Source: Flavobacteriales bacterium | GTDB taxonomy: Bacteria; Bacteroidota; Bacteroidia; Flavobacteriales_D; Crocinitomicaceae | Reading direction: 5' to 3' | DNA length: 64,000 nt | Assembly (NCBI GenBank): GCA_947475095.1 | Contig: CANJLG010000004.1 | Coordinates: forward strand, 62,001-126,000 | In this document: in pieces, positions 44,184-54,102 of the stretch | Numbering within the stretch: the first letter of the stretch is position 1 | Layout of the letters: every line of letters begins with the position of its first letter | Made by a program: the position numbers and the translations under genes | The notes under the pieces: model-generated | The model's database searches: none | Seen by the model: only the letters and a program-made list of their open reading frames with translations | Told to the model about the DNA's origin: nothing

Positions 44184-46025
44184 TTACTTTACTTTTTTAA
44201 CAATAAACTCTACCCTTCTATTTTTAGCGTGTTCTTCCTCCGGACAAGGCGAAACTACTGCGCCTTCACAAGGGCAGTTAACCTTTAATTTAGATTCACC
44301 GAAGCCAACTCCTGAAATACGAGCAGGTGTAGTTATTCTGCTTTTAATATATTCAGCGGATGCTTTTGCACGGTTATCTGATAAGGTTCTATTCGTGTTT
44401 TTAGAGCCCCTACAATCGGTGTGTGATCCTAATTCAATAACCATTAATGGATATTCATTCATGATTAAAACAATTCGATCAAGTTGTTCTGCGGCATCTG
44501 TACGGATTTCGTATTTCCCATAATCAAAATAAATATCTTTGATATCCATTAATTTTGACAAGTCAACTCCTACTTCAACTTTACCAATACTCAAATCTAG
44601 TTGATTATTGATGTTTATTTCTCCTGTTTGGGTTGGGGTGTTGCTAAAATCTAGTGTCTTGGAAGCATACTCTTTCTTTTCAAGCTTAATTTCAAAATTT
44701 AGTACTTTACCGTATTTAAGGTTTTCTAAAGTTTTCATGAAATTTCCTGTTTTATCAGTTGTGGTACTCAGGATTATTTTTTTAGTTTCTTTATCTACCA
44801 CTGTAACAGTCACACCTTCTAACGCTAATTTGCTTTTTGTATCAGTCACGGTTCCTACGTAACTCACATTTGGTCTATTTTCTAATTCAACGTTTTGTTT
44901 AACTTTTGGCGTATTAAAGTCTGTCGATAAATTGAACTGCTCATTTTTATGATTGTCTTTTTTTACTTCTACCGTGTACGTTTGATCAGGTTCTAAGGTG
45001 ATTGTATAGGCACCATTTTTATCAGTTAGTAATGTAGAAATCACTTCGCCTTTTTGATTTTTAATCTCCAAATTCGCATCTCTAAGCGTGTCTTTAGTAT
45101 TTAAATCAGTAACAATACCGCTCATAATTACTTTGAAAACAATGGGTCTTAATTGATTGAAGGAGTATACATCATCGTTATTCTTTACTCGATTGGATGA
45201 AAAGTATCCTTTGTTATCCATATGATATACGATAGCAATATCATCACTTGAAGAATTTATTGGAGCTTCAAGATTAATGGGAGTAAATGCATCCTTTCCG
45301 TTTTTTATTTCAGTAACCCATAAATCAAAACCACCCATTCCTTTTAAACCGTTAGAAGCGAAAAATAATTGGCCTTCTGGGCTAAACCATGGAAATAACT
45401 CTTGTCCGGAAGTATTTAATTTAGGGCCTAAATTAAGCGCTTCCCCAATTGATCCATCCGCATTGATGCTAGCGATATATAAATCTGTTCCACCAAGACC
45501 ATCTGACATGTCAGAAACAAAGACAATATGTTTTCCATCTGGTGAAATTGCTGGATGCCCTGTTGAATATCCTCGGCCATTGATATTGCTCGGTTTAATA
45601 TTACTCCATTTTCCTTTAGCGTTTACCTCAGCAGTGTACAGTTTAATTTCTTTTTTGCTGGTCGATTTAGTCGTTTTTTTGTCATTACGTGTAAAATAAA
45701 CCCTTTTTCCATTAGGGGTCATGCAGAAAGGACCTTCATTAAATTTGCTGTTGGCTTTTTTCTGAAAGTTTTTTACAGTATTCTTTTCATCAACAGTGAA
45801 ATAACTTAAAAACGGTTCATCATTTGAATCAACTCTTTTAATGATGCCGTATTCTCTTCCAGAGATCAGTACTAAATCTTTACTACCTGGATTTTTATAC
45901 ACCCCAATTTCTGCGGCGTTTGAATTAAATGTAACTGCACCTGTATTGAAATAAGGCGAATTAGTTTGTCCAAAAGCAAATATGCTTGCAACAAGGACAC
46001 AAAAAGTTAAATTATATTTTATCAT
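44184..46025 (-). CDS. OmpA-family protein with PD40 propeller and CNA-like repeats
   Basis: A 613-residue envelope protein, signal peptide ending FAFGQ. Residues about 30-290 hold PD40 (TolB-like) propeller repeats (HPAISPDGKHIVFVSDMSDG, FPWFSPEGQLFFASNGLKG). Residues about 300-465 are carboxypeptidase-regulatory/CNA-like beta domains (VSGIVTDLNTKDTLRDANLEI). Residues about 490-613 are an OmpA peptidoglycan-binding domain (DIYFDYGKYEIRTDAAEQLD, ELGSHTDCRGS). This is the PorE-like layout found beside PorP/SprF proteins. It follows porP by 11 bp and likely links the surface adhesin system to the cell wall. Confidence 0.85.
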   Translation of the reverse strand: MIKYNLTFCVLVASIFAFGQTNSPYFNTGAVTFNSNAAEIGVYKNPGSKDLVLISGREYGIIKRVDSNDEPFLSYFTVDEKNTVKNFQKKANSKFNEGPFCMTPNGKRVYFTRNDKKTTKSTSKKEIKLYTAEVNAKGKWSNIKPSNINGRGYSTGHPAISPDGKHIVFVSDMSDGLGGTDLYIASINADGSIGEALNLGPKLNTSGQELFPWFSPEGQLFFASNGLKGMGGFDLWVTEIKNGKDAFTPINLEAPINSSSDDIAIVYHMDNKGYFSSNRVKNNDDVYSFNQLRPIVFKVIMSGIVTDLNTKDTLRDANLEIKNQKGEVISTLLTDKNGAYTITLEPDQTYTVEVKKDNHKNEQFNLSTDFNTPKVKQNVELENRPNVSYVGTVTDTKSKLALEGVTVTVVDKETKKIILSTTTDKTGNFMKTLENLKYGKVLNFEIKLEKKEYASKTLDFSNTPTQTGEININNQLDLSIGKVEVGVDLSKLMDIKDIYFDYGKYEIRTDAAEQLDRIVLIMNEYPLMVIELGSHTDCRGSKNTNRTLSDNRAKASAEYIKSRITTPARISGVGFGESKLKVNCPCEGAVVSPCPEEEHAKNRRVEFIVKKVK

Positions 46026-46036
46026 AGCCTTTTTGG

Positions 46037-46942
46037 TTAGAAATAACGTGGAGATTTTACATCCGATTTTTTATAATTGAAATCATAGGAAATCAATAGT
46101 TCATAACTTCCTGAATTAGCATTGCGTAAGCCATTGGTTCCAAAGTCAGCACCCACACCCAATCGGAATTGACGGCTGATTTGGTATTGAACAAATCCTC
46201 CAGCAGATGAATTCAGTCGATACATGCCACCAATCCATAATTTATCAGAAACGATTCCTGCTAAAGAAGCATCAACACTTATTGGAGCGCCCATGGTTGC
46301 TTTCACTTGTACACTTGGTCTCATTTTTAATGATTTAGCGACTGAAAATACCCCACCAATGATTCCAAAGTAGTGTCTGTTTTCCAAATAAGAATTAGGG
46401 TTAGACGAACTGTTTTCTAATATTCTTGGCGAGCTTAAGCCTAAAAAGAAATGTGGATTATGGTAATAAATTCCAAATCCAACATTAGGGTTAATCTGGT
46501 TTTGAAGATTCATGAAAGCAGGGTCATTGGGCTGAATATTTTGCATACCTTCTGATGCTACATTCAACATATTAATTCCTCCTTTAAGACCTAAAGCTAA
46601 GGTGGATTTTTCACCAAGTTTAATCGAATAGGAAAAATCGACATAAATCATATTTTGTCTAATTGGACCAATCATATCATTTACAGCAGTTAAACCTAGA
46701 CCGACAGACCGATAGTTTAAAGGAGTGTGCAAACTAAAAGTAGTTGATCGAGGAGCACCATCGAATCCAAACCACTGCTCGCGGTGCAGGGCGGTTGCAC
46801 TCAACATACCCGAGCTTCCTGCATAGGCAGGATTCACATGGAGTGTATTATCAAAATATTGCGTGAATTGCGGGTCTTGCTGACTAAAAGCCTTAACACT
46901 TAACATCAATACGCTTAAAAATATTATTTTTTTCATAATCAT
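46037..46942 (-). CDS. PorP/SprF-family T9SS outer-membrane protein
   Basis: A 301-residue outer-membrane beta-barrel of the PorP/SprF family. After the signal peptide (the ATG at 46936 giving MKKIIFLSVLML is as likely as 46942), the family opening QDPQFTQYFDNTLHVNPAYAG is exact. SprF proteins help secrete or attach the type B CTD adhesin encoded next to them. Here the adhesin gene precedes it by 16 bp and the OmpA gene follows by 11 bp. The barrel ends in aromatic YELLISYDFNYK. Confidence 0.93.
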   Translation of the reverse strand: MIMKKIIFLSVLMLSVKAFSQQDPQFTQYFDNTLHVNPAYAGSSGMLSATALHREQWFGFDGAPRSTTFSLHTPLNYRSVGLGLTAVNDMIGPIRQNMIYVDFSYSIKLGEKSTLALGLKGGINMLNVASEGMQNIQPNDPAFMNLQNQINPNVGFGIYYHNPHFFLGLSSPRILENSSSNPNSYLENRHYFGIIGGVFSVAKSLKMRPSVQVKATMGAPISVDASLAGIVSDKLWIGGMYRLNSSAGGFVQYQISRQFRLGVGADFGTNGLRNANSGSYELLISYDFNYKKSDVKSPRYF

Positions 46943-46958
46943 GGTCTAATTTTGATTA

Positions 46959-49280
46959 TTATTTATTCTTTAAATAAACGGATCCTTTTGATTCATCAGA
47001 GGCATCTCCGAACTTATCAAATACGTAAAAATATACGCCGTCAGGTAACTTGTCCCCGCCTAAATTCATCGTTGAGTTTGATTGGCCAATCCATTGGTTG
47101 ACGTATCCAGGAGAGAAGGTGTAAACTTCGTTTCCATAGCGATTGTAAATCGTCAGTTTATTATTAGGGAAATTTTCAGCACCAATGATTTCAAACAAAT
47201 CATTTATTCCATCACCATTTGGCGAAAGCCCTTCAGGTATAATAAACAAACAGGTCGAATTTGTAGCGACTGGGTCACAAGCATCTAATGGGTCGCTGCC
47301 TTGCGCTACTTCTTGTCCATCGTTCAAGCCATCGCCATCGGTGTCCGGATTGAAAGGATCGGTCGTTAAGGTTCCCTCAGTGGCGTTGTTCAATCCGTCT
47401 GTGTCACAATCTGCATTGTTATACTCATCACCTACGGGAAGAGTAATCGAAGGCGCTAAAAAGCTACAAGGATCGTTTAAATTTGTGTTATCAGTGGTTT
47501 CAGTAGCATTAGTCACTCCGTCTTCATCGCAGTCCCAAGCATTCCAAATACTACTTGTGGGTACTGTTTGGCTAGCGGCCACAAATTCACATCCGTCTTG
47601 CGCATCCGTGTTATCAGTTATTTCATCTTCGTTAATTACACCATCACCATCGCAATCGTATTGCATCCATACGGAAGATTGAGGCATTGTAACGCTTGTA
47701 CTCAAATAATTACATCCGTCTAGGAAATAAGTAGTGTCTTGCAACTCATCTCCATTCTGAACACCATCTCCGTCACAGTCAAAGAAAAACCACAACTGAT
47801 TTTGCACCACGGTGATACTTGTTGGTAGTAAAGAGCATTCGTTCGTTGGATTGGTATTGTCGGTTATTTCGGTAGCATTGGTCACGCCATCACCATCGCA
47901 ATCCGATAACATCCATGTGCTTGAAGGAGTAACGGTGATGCTAATAGCATAAAAGTCACATGGATCTGAAGCATTGGTGCCCGATTGAACCTCGTCACCA
48001 TTGGTTACACCATCTCCATCGCAGTCTATGCCAATCCAGATAGTAGTTGGCGTTGCATTTTGAGCAACAAAAGGAAAGCTACAGTCATCATTAAAATCAG
48101 TGTTTAAACCAAGCTCTGTTCCATTGGTATATCCATCACCATCACAATCGGCATTCACCCATATTGAACCGTACACAAGAGTTTGACTCGCTACTGTATA
48201 AGAACAAGGGTTGTTAGGGTCGGTACCGTTCGATACTTCAGTGGCATTGGTTACCCCATCTCCATCACAGTCTGCACTCGGATTGGTGGCACAAGGCAAG
48301 ACATTAATGTGAATGTAAGCTTGATCGCATATAGAGGTCATGGGCGCTGCCGAGTCACATATTTGGTAAAGCATAGAATCCTGACCGATGAAATTTAAAT
48401 CTGGCGTATAAATAATTCCGGCGTTTAGAATGGTAGCTGTACCATGGAAAGGACCATAAAGAATAGCAAGAGTAGATTGGTCGAGTGGATTATCAATATC
48501 GGTATCATTTGATAGTGGCGACAACAATGTTATTGAATTTTCGATAACATTGGAATTATCGTCAACTGCATTAGGCCCATCATTTACTGTGGTTATATCG
48601 ATGAAAAGTGTGTCGTTTACGCACAATCCCGGTAGGGGTAAGCCTTGATCACAAACTTGAACTACAACCATGTCGGTGCCATTAAAATTGGCATTTGCGG
48701 TATAAGTGTAAACACCGTTCGCTGTCACTGTAAAAATCCCATTGGCGGCATTTACCACAGGTGTGGTATTGCACAATAAGGTGGTGCCTTCTGCGTCATT
48801 ATCGCCGTTAGCTAGTAAATTACCGTTTTGTAATCCTGCATCTTCTACAATAGATAAAAGATTATTGGTAATGTGTGGTGCATCATTGACCGCAGAGAGT
48901 GTTACGGTTATTTGAGCAATGTTAGACTCTTGTCCGAGTGAGTTTTCGATAGTGTAGTTGATGGTTTCAACGCCATTAAAATTTGTGTTTGGCACAAAAG
49001 TGACATGGCCGCTTAAGTAGTCTACCGACCACTGACCATTGGCACTTGAAAAAGCAGACTGATTACCTGTAACACTAGGATTCAAGTCTATGGTAGACGC
49101 CACCAAGGTGCCACCATTTGCTAAGTCATTATTTTGAATGGCTAAAACAATAATGATTTGGTCTTCAGTACCAGAATTACTGTCGCTATTGGCTACGGGA
49201 GCCGCTAGACTAACGAATGAACTTAAGCTAAAAGCTAAGAACATTAAAGCAACATATCTGTTGATTAGGGTTACTCTCAT
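46959..49280 (-). CDS. large T9SS adhesin with type B (gliding) C-terminal domain
   Basis: A 773-residue surface protein; the ATG at 49280 gives the signal peptide MRVTLINRYVALMFLAFSLS, and the longer frame to 49358 begins at a false TTG. Three cadherin/Ig-like repeats (about residues 30-335, each with NFNGVETINYT-like strands) are followed by about eight Cys-flanked TSP3-type calcium repeats (DCDGDGVTNATE units, about 47270-48290). The last about 95 residues are a type B CTD (GLSPNGDGINDLFEIIG ... GVYFYVFDKFG). Such proteins depend on a cognate SprF, encoded 16 bp downstream. Confidence 0.9.
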   Translation of the reverse strand: MRVTLINRYVALMFLAFSLSSFVSLAAPVANSDSNSGTEDQIIIVLAIQNNDLANGGTLVASTIDLNPSVTGNQSAFSSANGQWSVDYLSGHVTFVPNTNFNGVETINYTIENSLGQESNIAQITVTLSAVNDAPHITNNLLSIVEDAGLQNGNLLANGDNDAEGTTLLCNTTPVVNAANGIFTVTANGVYTYTANANFNGTDMVVVQVCDQGLPLPGLCVNDTLFIDITTVNDGPNAVDDNSNVIENSITLLSPLSNDTDIDNPLDQSTLAILYGPFHGTATILNAGIIYTPDLNFIGQDSMLYQICDSAAPMTSICDQAYIHINVLPCATNPSADCDGDGVTNATEVSNGTDPNNPCSYTVASQTLVYGSIWVNADCDGDGYTNGTELGLNTDFNDDCSFPFVAQNATPTTIWIGIDCDGDGVTNGDEVQSGTNASDPCDFYAISITVTPSSTWMLSDCDGDGVTNATEITDNTNPTNECSLLPTSITVVQNQLWFFFDCDGDGVQNGDELQDTTYFLDGCNYLSTSVTMPQSSVWMQYDCDGDGVINEDEITDNTDAQDGCEFVAASQTVPTSSIWNAWDCDEDGVTNATETTDNTNLNDPCSFLAPSITLPVGDEYNNADCDTDGLNNATEGTLTTDPFNPDTDGDGLNDGQEVAQGSDPLDACDPVATNSTCLFIIPEGLSPNGDGINDLFEIIGAENFPNNKLTIYNRYGNEVYTFSPGYVNQWIGQSNSTMNLGGDKLPDGVYFYVFDKFGDASDESKGSVYLKNK

Positions 49281-49479
49281 TAAATTAAAATTAAATATGC
49301 GTGTAAATTTAGTTAAATTATTGTAAATTGCAAGCCGATTTTCAAAATTTCTTGTCAAGAAAACTATTTAATTATACTTAAAACCAGGAAATTATAATGT
49401 GACAACTAATTCAGTATAAAGTTAATTATTAGTTGCTTACCTTTATTAAATTCATTACATTACTTAACACAAAAATTAA

Positions 49480-50241
49480 ATGGCTCCACATATACTAATC
49501 ACAGGTGCAACTTCAGGTATTGGAGAAGCATGTGCTCGACAATTTGCCAAGTTAGGCTATTCTTTGATTCTGTTTGCGCGTAGAGAGGAACGCTTATTGA
49601 GATTAAAAGAAGAAATCGAAAAGATGGGTATCACAGTCATCACATTGAAGGTCGATGTTCAGATTGAATCTCAGGTTTCAAAGGCGGTTTCCTCCTTGCC
49701 AGTCGAGATAAAACAAAGCTTAATCATTTTAATAAATAACGCTGGTTTGGCTGTTGGGAAGGGGCCAATCTCTGGGGGCATAATTGATGATTGGGAGCGA
49801 ATGATCGACACCAATATTAAAGGTTTATTGTACGTAAGTCGGCACGTAGTTCCCATTATGCAAGCAAATCAAAAAGGTCATATTTTTAACATTTCAAGTA
49901 TTGCTGGAAAAGAAGTTTATGCTGGTGGAAATGTTTATTGTGCTACAAAGCATGCAGTCGATGCATTATCAAAAGCCATGCGCATTGATTTAGTTCAGGA
50001 CAACATAAAAGTTACGAATATTGCACCGGGTGCAGTAGAATCAGAATTCTCAATCGTTCGATTTAAAGGTGACGAGGAATTAGCAAAATCAGTTTATGAG
50101 GGTTTTGATGCCTTGAATCCAGGGGATGTTGCTGAAACTATTGTATTTGCCGCAACACGCCCGGCGCACATGAATTTAAATGATATAACCATTATGCCTA
50201 CTGCCCAAGCTAGTGCAACGGTAATTCATAAATCAATATGA
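49480..50241 (+). CDS. classical SDR, YdfG-like
   Basis: A 253-residue cytoplasmic NADP-dependent short-chain dehydrogenase. It has TGATSGIG (residues 8-15), RREER for NADP preference, NNAG, the active-site Ser in FNISSIAGKEVYAGG and YCATK. This resembles the E. coli YdfG/serine 3-dehydrogenase group that oxidises L-allo-threonine and 3-hydroxy acids. Its 3' end overlaps the convergent gene by 9 bp. Substrate is inferred only from similarity. Confidence 0.88.
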   Translation: MAPHILITGATSGIGEACARQFAKLGYSLILFARREERLLRLKEEIEKMGITVITLKVDVQIESQVSKAVSSLPVEIKQSLIILINNAGLAVGKGPISGGIIDDWERMIDTNIKGLLYVSRHVVPIMQANQKGHIFNISSIAGKEVYAGGNVYCATKHAVDALSKAMRIDLVQDNIKVTNIAPGAVESEFSIVRFKGDEELAKSVYEGFDALNPGDVAETIVFAATRPAHMNLNDITIMPTAQASATVIHKSI

Positions 50242-51447
50242 CAATAGAATTGGGTGCGTGTTGTTATCGATTCGTAAAAAATAGAGTCCGTGAAAATCAT
50301 TAATTGGTAATCTGGAGAGCTTATTTTCAATTTCCATGATTCTCTTGCCTTGGATATCTTCAATATACACTTCTCTGAACGGAACATTAATAACTAATTC
50401 AATAATTCCTTCATTGATTAATATGTTACTTAATTGAAAAGGGGCCTCGTTTAACATAGATTCAATACCAGTTGATTCTTCAAAATAAGCACTGAAATTC
50501 AAGTTGAAAAGTTTGGCGGGAATTGTAATGATATTTATCACTTTTTCTGCACTTACATACGCTGTCCCATTATCGCTTAATGTAATTCCTTCCGTTTGAG
50601 AAACAGTCAGCACATTTCCTATTTCAATTCTTCTTTTATTGCCTGAAAAAATGAAATTAGAAGCATGGTCCCACAGGCACCAAATGAAGCTAGTATAAAA
50701 ATTACTACCGTTGTTTTTATATCCTAACAAATATATTCTATCATTTATCGTGTCTTTACAAGCATCCGTAATTAGCCCATCCACATCAAATTGTGAACTA
50801 AGTGTCGCATTTAAGGTGTCTGTCCAATAATTGGGTAATGAATAACATTTCGTTTTAAGATCTACCCAGTTTTTGCTGAAAAGGAAAAGTGAATCTTCCG
50901 TCGCATAAAACGCTTCACAATCAAAATTATTCGCATTATAAGCACTTGTAAAATCGAGTTGATCAGCCCAACTAAAGCTCATTTTTTCCGCCACGACAGT
51001 GTCTATGGCATTGTTGGTCACTTCGGATTTTAAAAGCCTATAAATACATAAGTCTGTTCTATTTCCATTGTTGTTTCCAAAGTCGCCAAGGTAAAAATAC
51101 GTGGAGTCTGATGTCATTGCTTCCCAATCTACGTTGGTAGAATTGGCTATATGTATGGTCCGAATTATTGTACCATTCGCGGTGACTTCATAGACCTTTG
51201 TACCACTCCCAGAATCATTAAACGTGTAAAGTTTTCCAGCTGCCCAAACTAGTCCTGAATTTTCACTTAATGTATCAACTAAATTAGCGACTAAGTTCAG
51301 TGAATAATTTGTTGGATTATATAGGCAAGACCCATCATTTATGCTTGCAGAAGAATTGAAATTAGTAGCTTGGGAATCGGTGCAACCAAATTGTCCAAAA
51401 ATAATTGGGCTGAACAGGAGCGAAATAAGTAGGGTCAATTGCTTCAT
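50233..51447 (-). CDS. secreted protein with GCTD motif and degenerate T9SS C terminus
   Basis: A 404-residue exported protein; the ATG at 51447 gives signal peptide MKQLTLLISLLFSPIIFGQ and overlaps the preceding stop by 4 bp. Near the N terminus lies GCTDSQATNFNSSASINDGS, a short Cys-bounded motif repeated in many marine Bacteroidota surface proteins. The body has propeller-like repeats (GLVWAAGKLYTFNDSGSGTK, WEAMTSDSTYFYLGDFGNN). The last 45 residues (VYIEDIQGKRIMEIENKL ... GLYFLRIDN) look like a weak type A sorting domain. Function unknown. Confidence 0.7.
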   Translation of the reverse strand: MKQLTLLISLLFSPIIFGQFGCTDSQATNFNSSASINDGSCLYNPTNYSLNLVANLVDTLSENSGLVWAAGKLYTFNDSGSGTKVYEVTANGTIIRTIHIANSTNVDWEAMTSDSTYFYLGDFGNNNGNRTDLCIYRLLKSEVTNNAIDTVVAEKMSFSWADQLDFTSAYNANNFDCEAFYATEDSLFLFSKNWVDLKTKCYSLPNYWTDTLNATLSSQFDVDGLITDACKDTINDRIYLLGYKNNGSNFYTSFIWCLWDHASNFIFSGNKRRIEIGNVLTVSQTEGITLSDNGTAYVSAEKVINIITIPAKLFNLNFSAYFEESTGIESMLNEAPFQLSNILINEGIIELVINVPFREVYIEDIQGKRIMEIENKLSRLPINDFHGLYFLRIDNNTHPILLSY

Positions 51448-52301
51448 AAAAAAAGTTTCTGTTCCCAATTAATAGCTTCTTCTTTGCTAATCAGCTTCAT
51501 TTGTTCTAAATAGTGAACAACCAATTCAAAATCGGATAGCTTGATTTGGCCATCATTACTCCATTCTGTATCAGCCAACCACATTGATACTTGAGAAACA
51601 GATAAATTGTATCGCCAAGAAATAATAGTTGAGGTATCCGGATGTTGCTTTAGCGCACTTGCTTTTAGTTGAACTGTTTCACAAATGGTTTTTATAAGTT
51701 CAGGGTTTTCTTTGGCGATTTTTTTGTTAACAGCAATTACAAAACAGGGCCAAGGGGTTTTAACTTCTCCTACGCGTCTGCATTTATTTTGGTCGACAAA
51801 GGGTTGAGTGGTATATTTTTCCCAAAGAAATCCTTGTGATTCATTTTGATTTAAAGACCACAAACCGCCATAAAGATCTCCTACAACATTAAAAGTAAGC
51901 TTAGATAAATCCCAATTTTTTTGATACGCGTTTACAACTGCCATTAGATGCGATCCAGAAGCTTCTCTTGATATTGCGAATGCTTTATTTTCAAGGTCTT
52001 CTATGCAGTTAAAAGAAGATGAAAAAGGGACATGCACCCCCCATGAAAGTGGCGATTGTACATAAATAGCGATAATTGTTGCATCAAGGCCTTGTAAAAT
52101 TGCCTTGGTAATTCCTTCGGTTAATAATACCGCGATGTCTATAGAACCTGTTTGTAATCCTTTAATCATCTGACCGGTTCCTCCGCTCATATCAGCCCAA
52201 TGTATTTCTACTCCATTTTTCTGAAAATCGCCATCTTCGATAGCTAATCGCCAAGGAAGATTAAAATGTTCTGGTACGCCACCGATTTTAAATCGTTTCA
52301 T
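51444..52301 (-). CDS. signal-less periplasmic-binding-fold protein
   Basis: A 285-residue protein with the fold of NMT1/THI5/SsuA substrate-binding proteins (KIGGVPEHFNLPWRLAIEDG, GTGQMIKGLQTGSIDIAVLLTEG, KTPWPCFVIAVNKKIAKENPELI). Unlike its relatives it begins directly at the fold, with no signal peptide or lipobox. It directly abuts the ABC exporter gene (shared base 52301) and is coupled to the next gene by ATGA. It may be a cytoplasmic ligand-binding or thiamine-precursor enzyme-like protein. Ligand unknown. Confidence 0.75.
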   Translation of the reverse strand: MKRFKIGGVPEHFNLPWRLAIEDGDFQKNGVEIHWADMSGGTGQMIKGLQTGSIDIAVLLTEGITKAILQGLDATIIAIYVQSPLSWGVHVPFSSSFNCIEDLENKAFAISREASGSHLMAVVNAYQKNWDLSKLTFNVVGDLYGGLWSLNQNESQGFLWEKYTTQPFVDQNKCRRVGEVKTPWPCFVIAVNKKIAKENPELIKTICETVQLKASALKQHPDTSTIISWRYNLSVSQVSMWLADTEWSNDGQIKLSDFELVVHYLEQMKLISKEEAINWEQKLFL

Positions 52302-54067
52302 TACTCCTCTTCTAAGAATTGTTTATCAAATAAGTTTTTATACTGCCCTCCTTTCTTTATAAGGTATTGGTGCGAGCCTTGTTCTACTATTTCGCCCTTT
52401 TCTAAAACGACAATTGAATCTGCTTTTTGTATAGTAGATAGGCGGTGTGCAATAATTATTGAAGTCCGGTTTTGGGTTAGTTTATCAGTTGCTAATTTTA
52501 TCAGTTCTTCCGTTTCGTTGTCGAGACTTGAGGTCGCTTCATCAAGAATTAGAATCGATGGATTGTATAAATAGGCTCGAATAAACGCTAATAATTGCCT
52601 TTGTCCAACACTTAATGATGCCCCACGTTCTCCAATAACATAATCGTATTCGCCTGGTAATTTAGTAATAAATGCATGCGCACCGACAGCTTTGGAGGCA
52701 ATTAGCACTTGTTCTCGTGTTATGTTTTTGTCGCCTAAGGTGATGTTATTATGAATACTATCGGAAAATAAAAAAACATCTTGTAATACAATGGCGATAT
52801 TGGATCTAAGGTGATTAAGGTCAATAGATTTGAGGTCCGTTTTACCAATTGAAATTGACCCGATTTCATAATCATAGAAACGTCCTAATAGATTTATAAT
52901 AGTCGTTTTTCCAGAACCTGTTGCGCCAACAAAGGCAATTGTTTTTCCTTTCTCTAGGATCAAATTGATGTTTTTCAATACATTTTGCTCTTTGATATAC
53001 GAAAAAGTAAGTCCTTTAATATGAATGTCTTGATTGAAATCACAAGTGGTGTTTGTTCCATCTTCTTGGACGTGATTATCTTGGTCTAAAATCTCAAAAA
53101 TACGTTCCGCACGAACAGTGCCTCGTTGTAAGATGTTAAACTTATCTGCTAATTGCCGAATAGGTCGATACAATTGATTAATCCAAAGGGTAAAAGCAAT
53201 AATTTGCCCATACATTGATTTTATTTCTACGGATGTTTTTCCACCTACTTTTAGTGCGCCCCAAACGAGTAAAAAAGCGATGGAAAGCGAACTTAACAAT
53301 TCGACAACTGGGAAAAATATGGAATTCGCCCAAACAGCATTAATATGGGCTTGCCGATGGCCTTTATTGATCTCCTCAAATTTTGAATATTCTATTTTTT
53401 GCCGGTTAAACAATTGTACGATTGTCATTCCTGTTAGGTGTTCCTGCACAAAAGTATTTAGTTTCGTTACCTGTAATCTTTCAAATTGGAATGAAGACTT
53501 CATTGCTTTGGCGAAAATACGGGTAGCAATAATTAAAATAGGAACGGGAATTAAGGTCATTAAAGATAATTCCCAATTCGTAGAAAACATTAGTAAAAGA
53601 ACAAAAAACAAGGAAATCAAATCGCCAGAAATCTCCATTAATCCTGCCGAAAAAACTTCTGTAATGGCTTCAACATCAGACACTACCCGAGTAACTAGGG
53701 CACCAACAGGTGTTTTATCAAAATAGCGCATTTTAAAGGACAGGATGTGATTAAATGTTTTCGTTCTAATATCCCTAATAACCGACTGCGCTAATAAATT
53801 CGAGAAGTAACTTGCAATTAATTGTAATATACCCTCCATAATGAGCAGTACAGCAATCACAATACTCCATTGAAGTAGCTTTGATTTATCTTGGTTTCGA
53901 ATGATGTAATTATCCACCATTTCGCCAATTATATAAGGCCTTAGTGGACCGAGGAATGAAAGTAAGATGATGCAAACAAAAGCAATAATAAAATAGCGTT
54001 TGTATGGCATAGCCATCCTAAGTAAACGGACAAATAAATTATATTTTTTAATTGGAAGGGTTTCCAT
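52301..54067 (-). CDS. ABC exporter, fused membrane and ATPase domains
   Basis: A 588-residue half-transporter of the MsbA/MdlB type. Six membrane helices occupy about residues 20-320. The ATPase domain has Walker A GATGSGKTT, signature LSVGQRQLLAF, Walker B ILILDEATSSLD and the H-loop IIAHRLSTI. It would homodimerise to export lipids, drugs or peptides. It is 36 bp downstream of the phoR-like gene and upstream of the signal-less binding protein. Substrate cannot be told. Confidence 0.93.
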   Translation of the reverse strand: METLPIKKYNLFVRLLRMAMPYKRYFIIAFVCIILLSFLGPLRPYIIGEMVDNYIIRNQDKSKLLQWSIVIAVLLIMEGILQLIASYFSNLLAQSVIRDIRTKTFNHILSFKMRYFDKTPVGALVTRVVSDVEAITEVFSAGLMEISGDLISLFFVLLLMFSTNWELSLMTLIPVPILIIATRIFAKAMKSSFQFERLQVTKLNTFVQEHLTGMTIVQLFNRQKIEYSKFEEINKGHRQAHINAVWANSIFFPVVELLSSLSIAFLLVWGALKVGGKTSVEIKSMYGQIIAFTLWINQLYRPIRQLADKFNILQRGTVRAERIFEILDQDNHVQEDGTNTTCDFNQDIHIKGLTFSYIKEQNVLKNINLILEKGKTIAFVGATGSGKTTIINLLGRFYDYEIGSISIGKTDLKSIDLNHLRSNIAIVLQDVFLFSDSIHNNITLGDKNITREQVLIASKAVGAHAFITKLPGEYDYVIGERGASLSVGQRQLLAFIRAYLYNPSILILDEATSSLDNETEELIKLATDKLTQNRTSIIIAHRLSTIQKADSIVVLEKGEIVEQGSHQYLIKKGGQYKNLFDKQFLEEE

Positions 54068-54102
54068 GCCGCAAAATTACCCAAAAATTAAAGAAGCGGT
54101 CA

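Noticed and set aside
47270..48290. DNA repeats in the adhesin gene considered as an integron or recombination array
   Set aside because: They encode in-frame DCDGDG calcium repeats and have no recombinase or inverted core sites.
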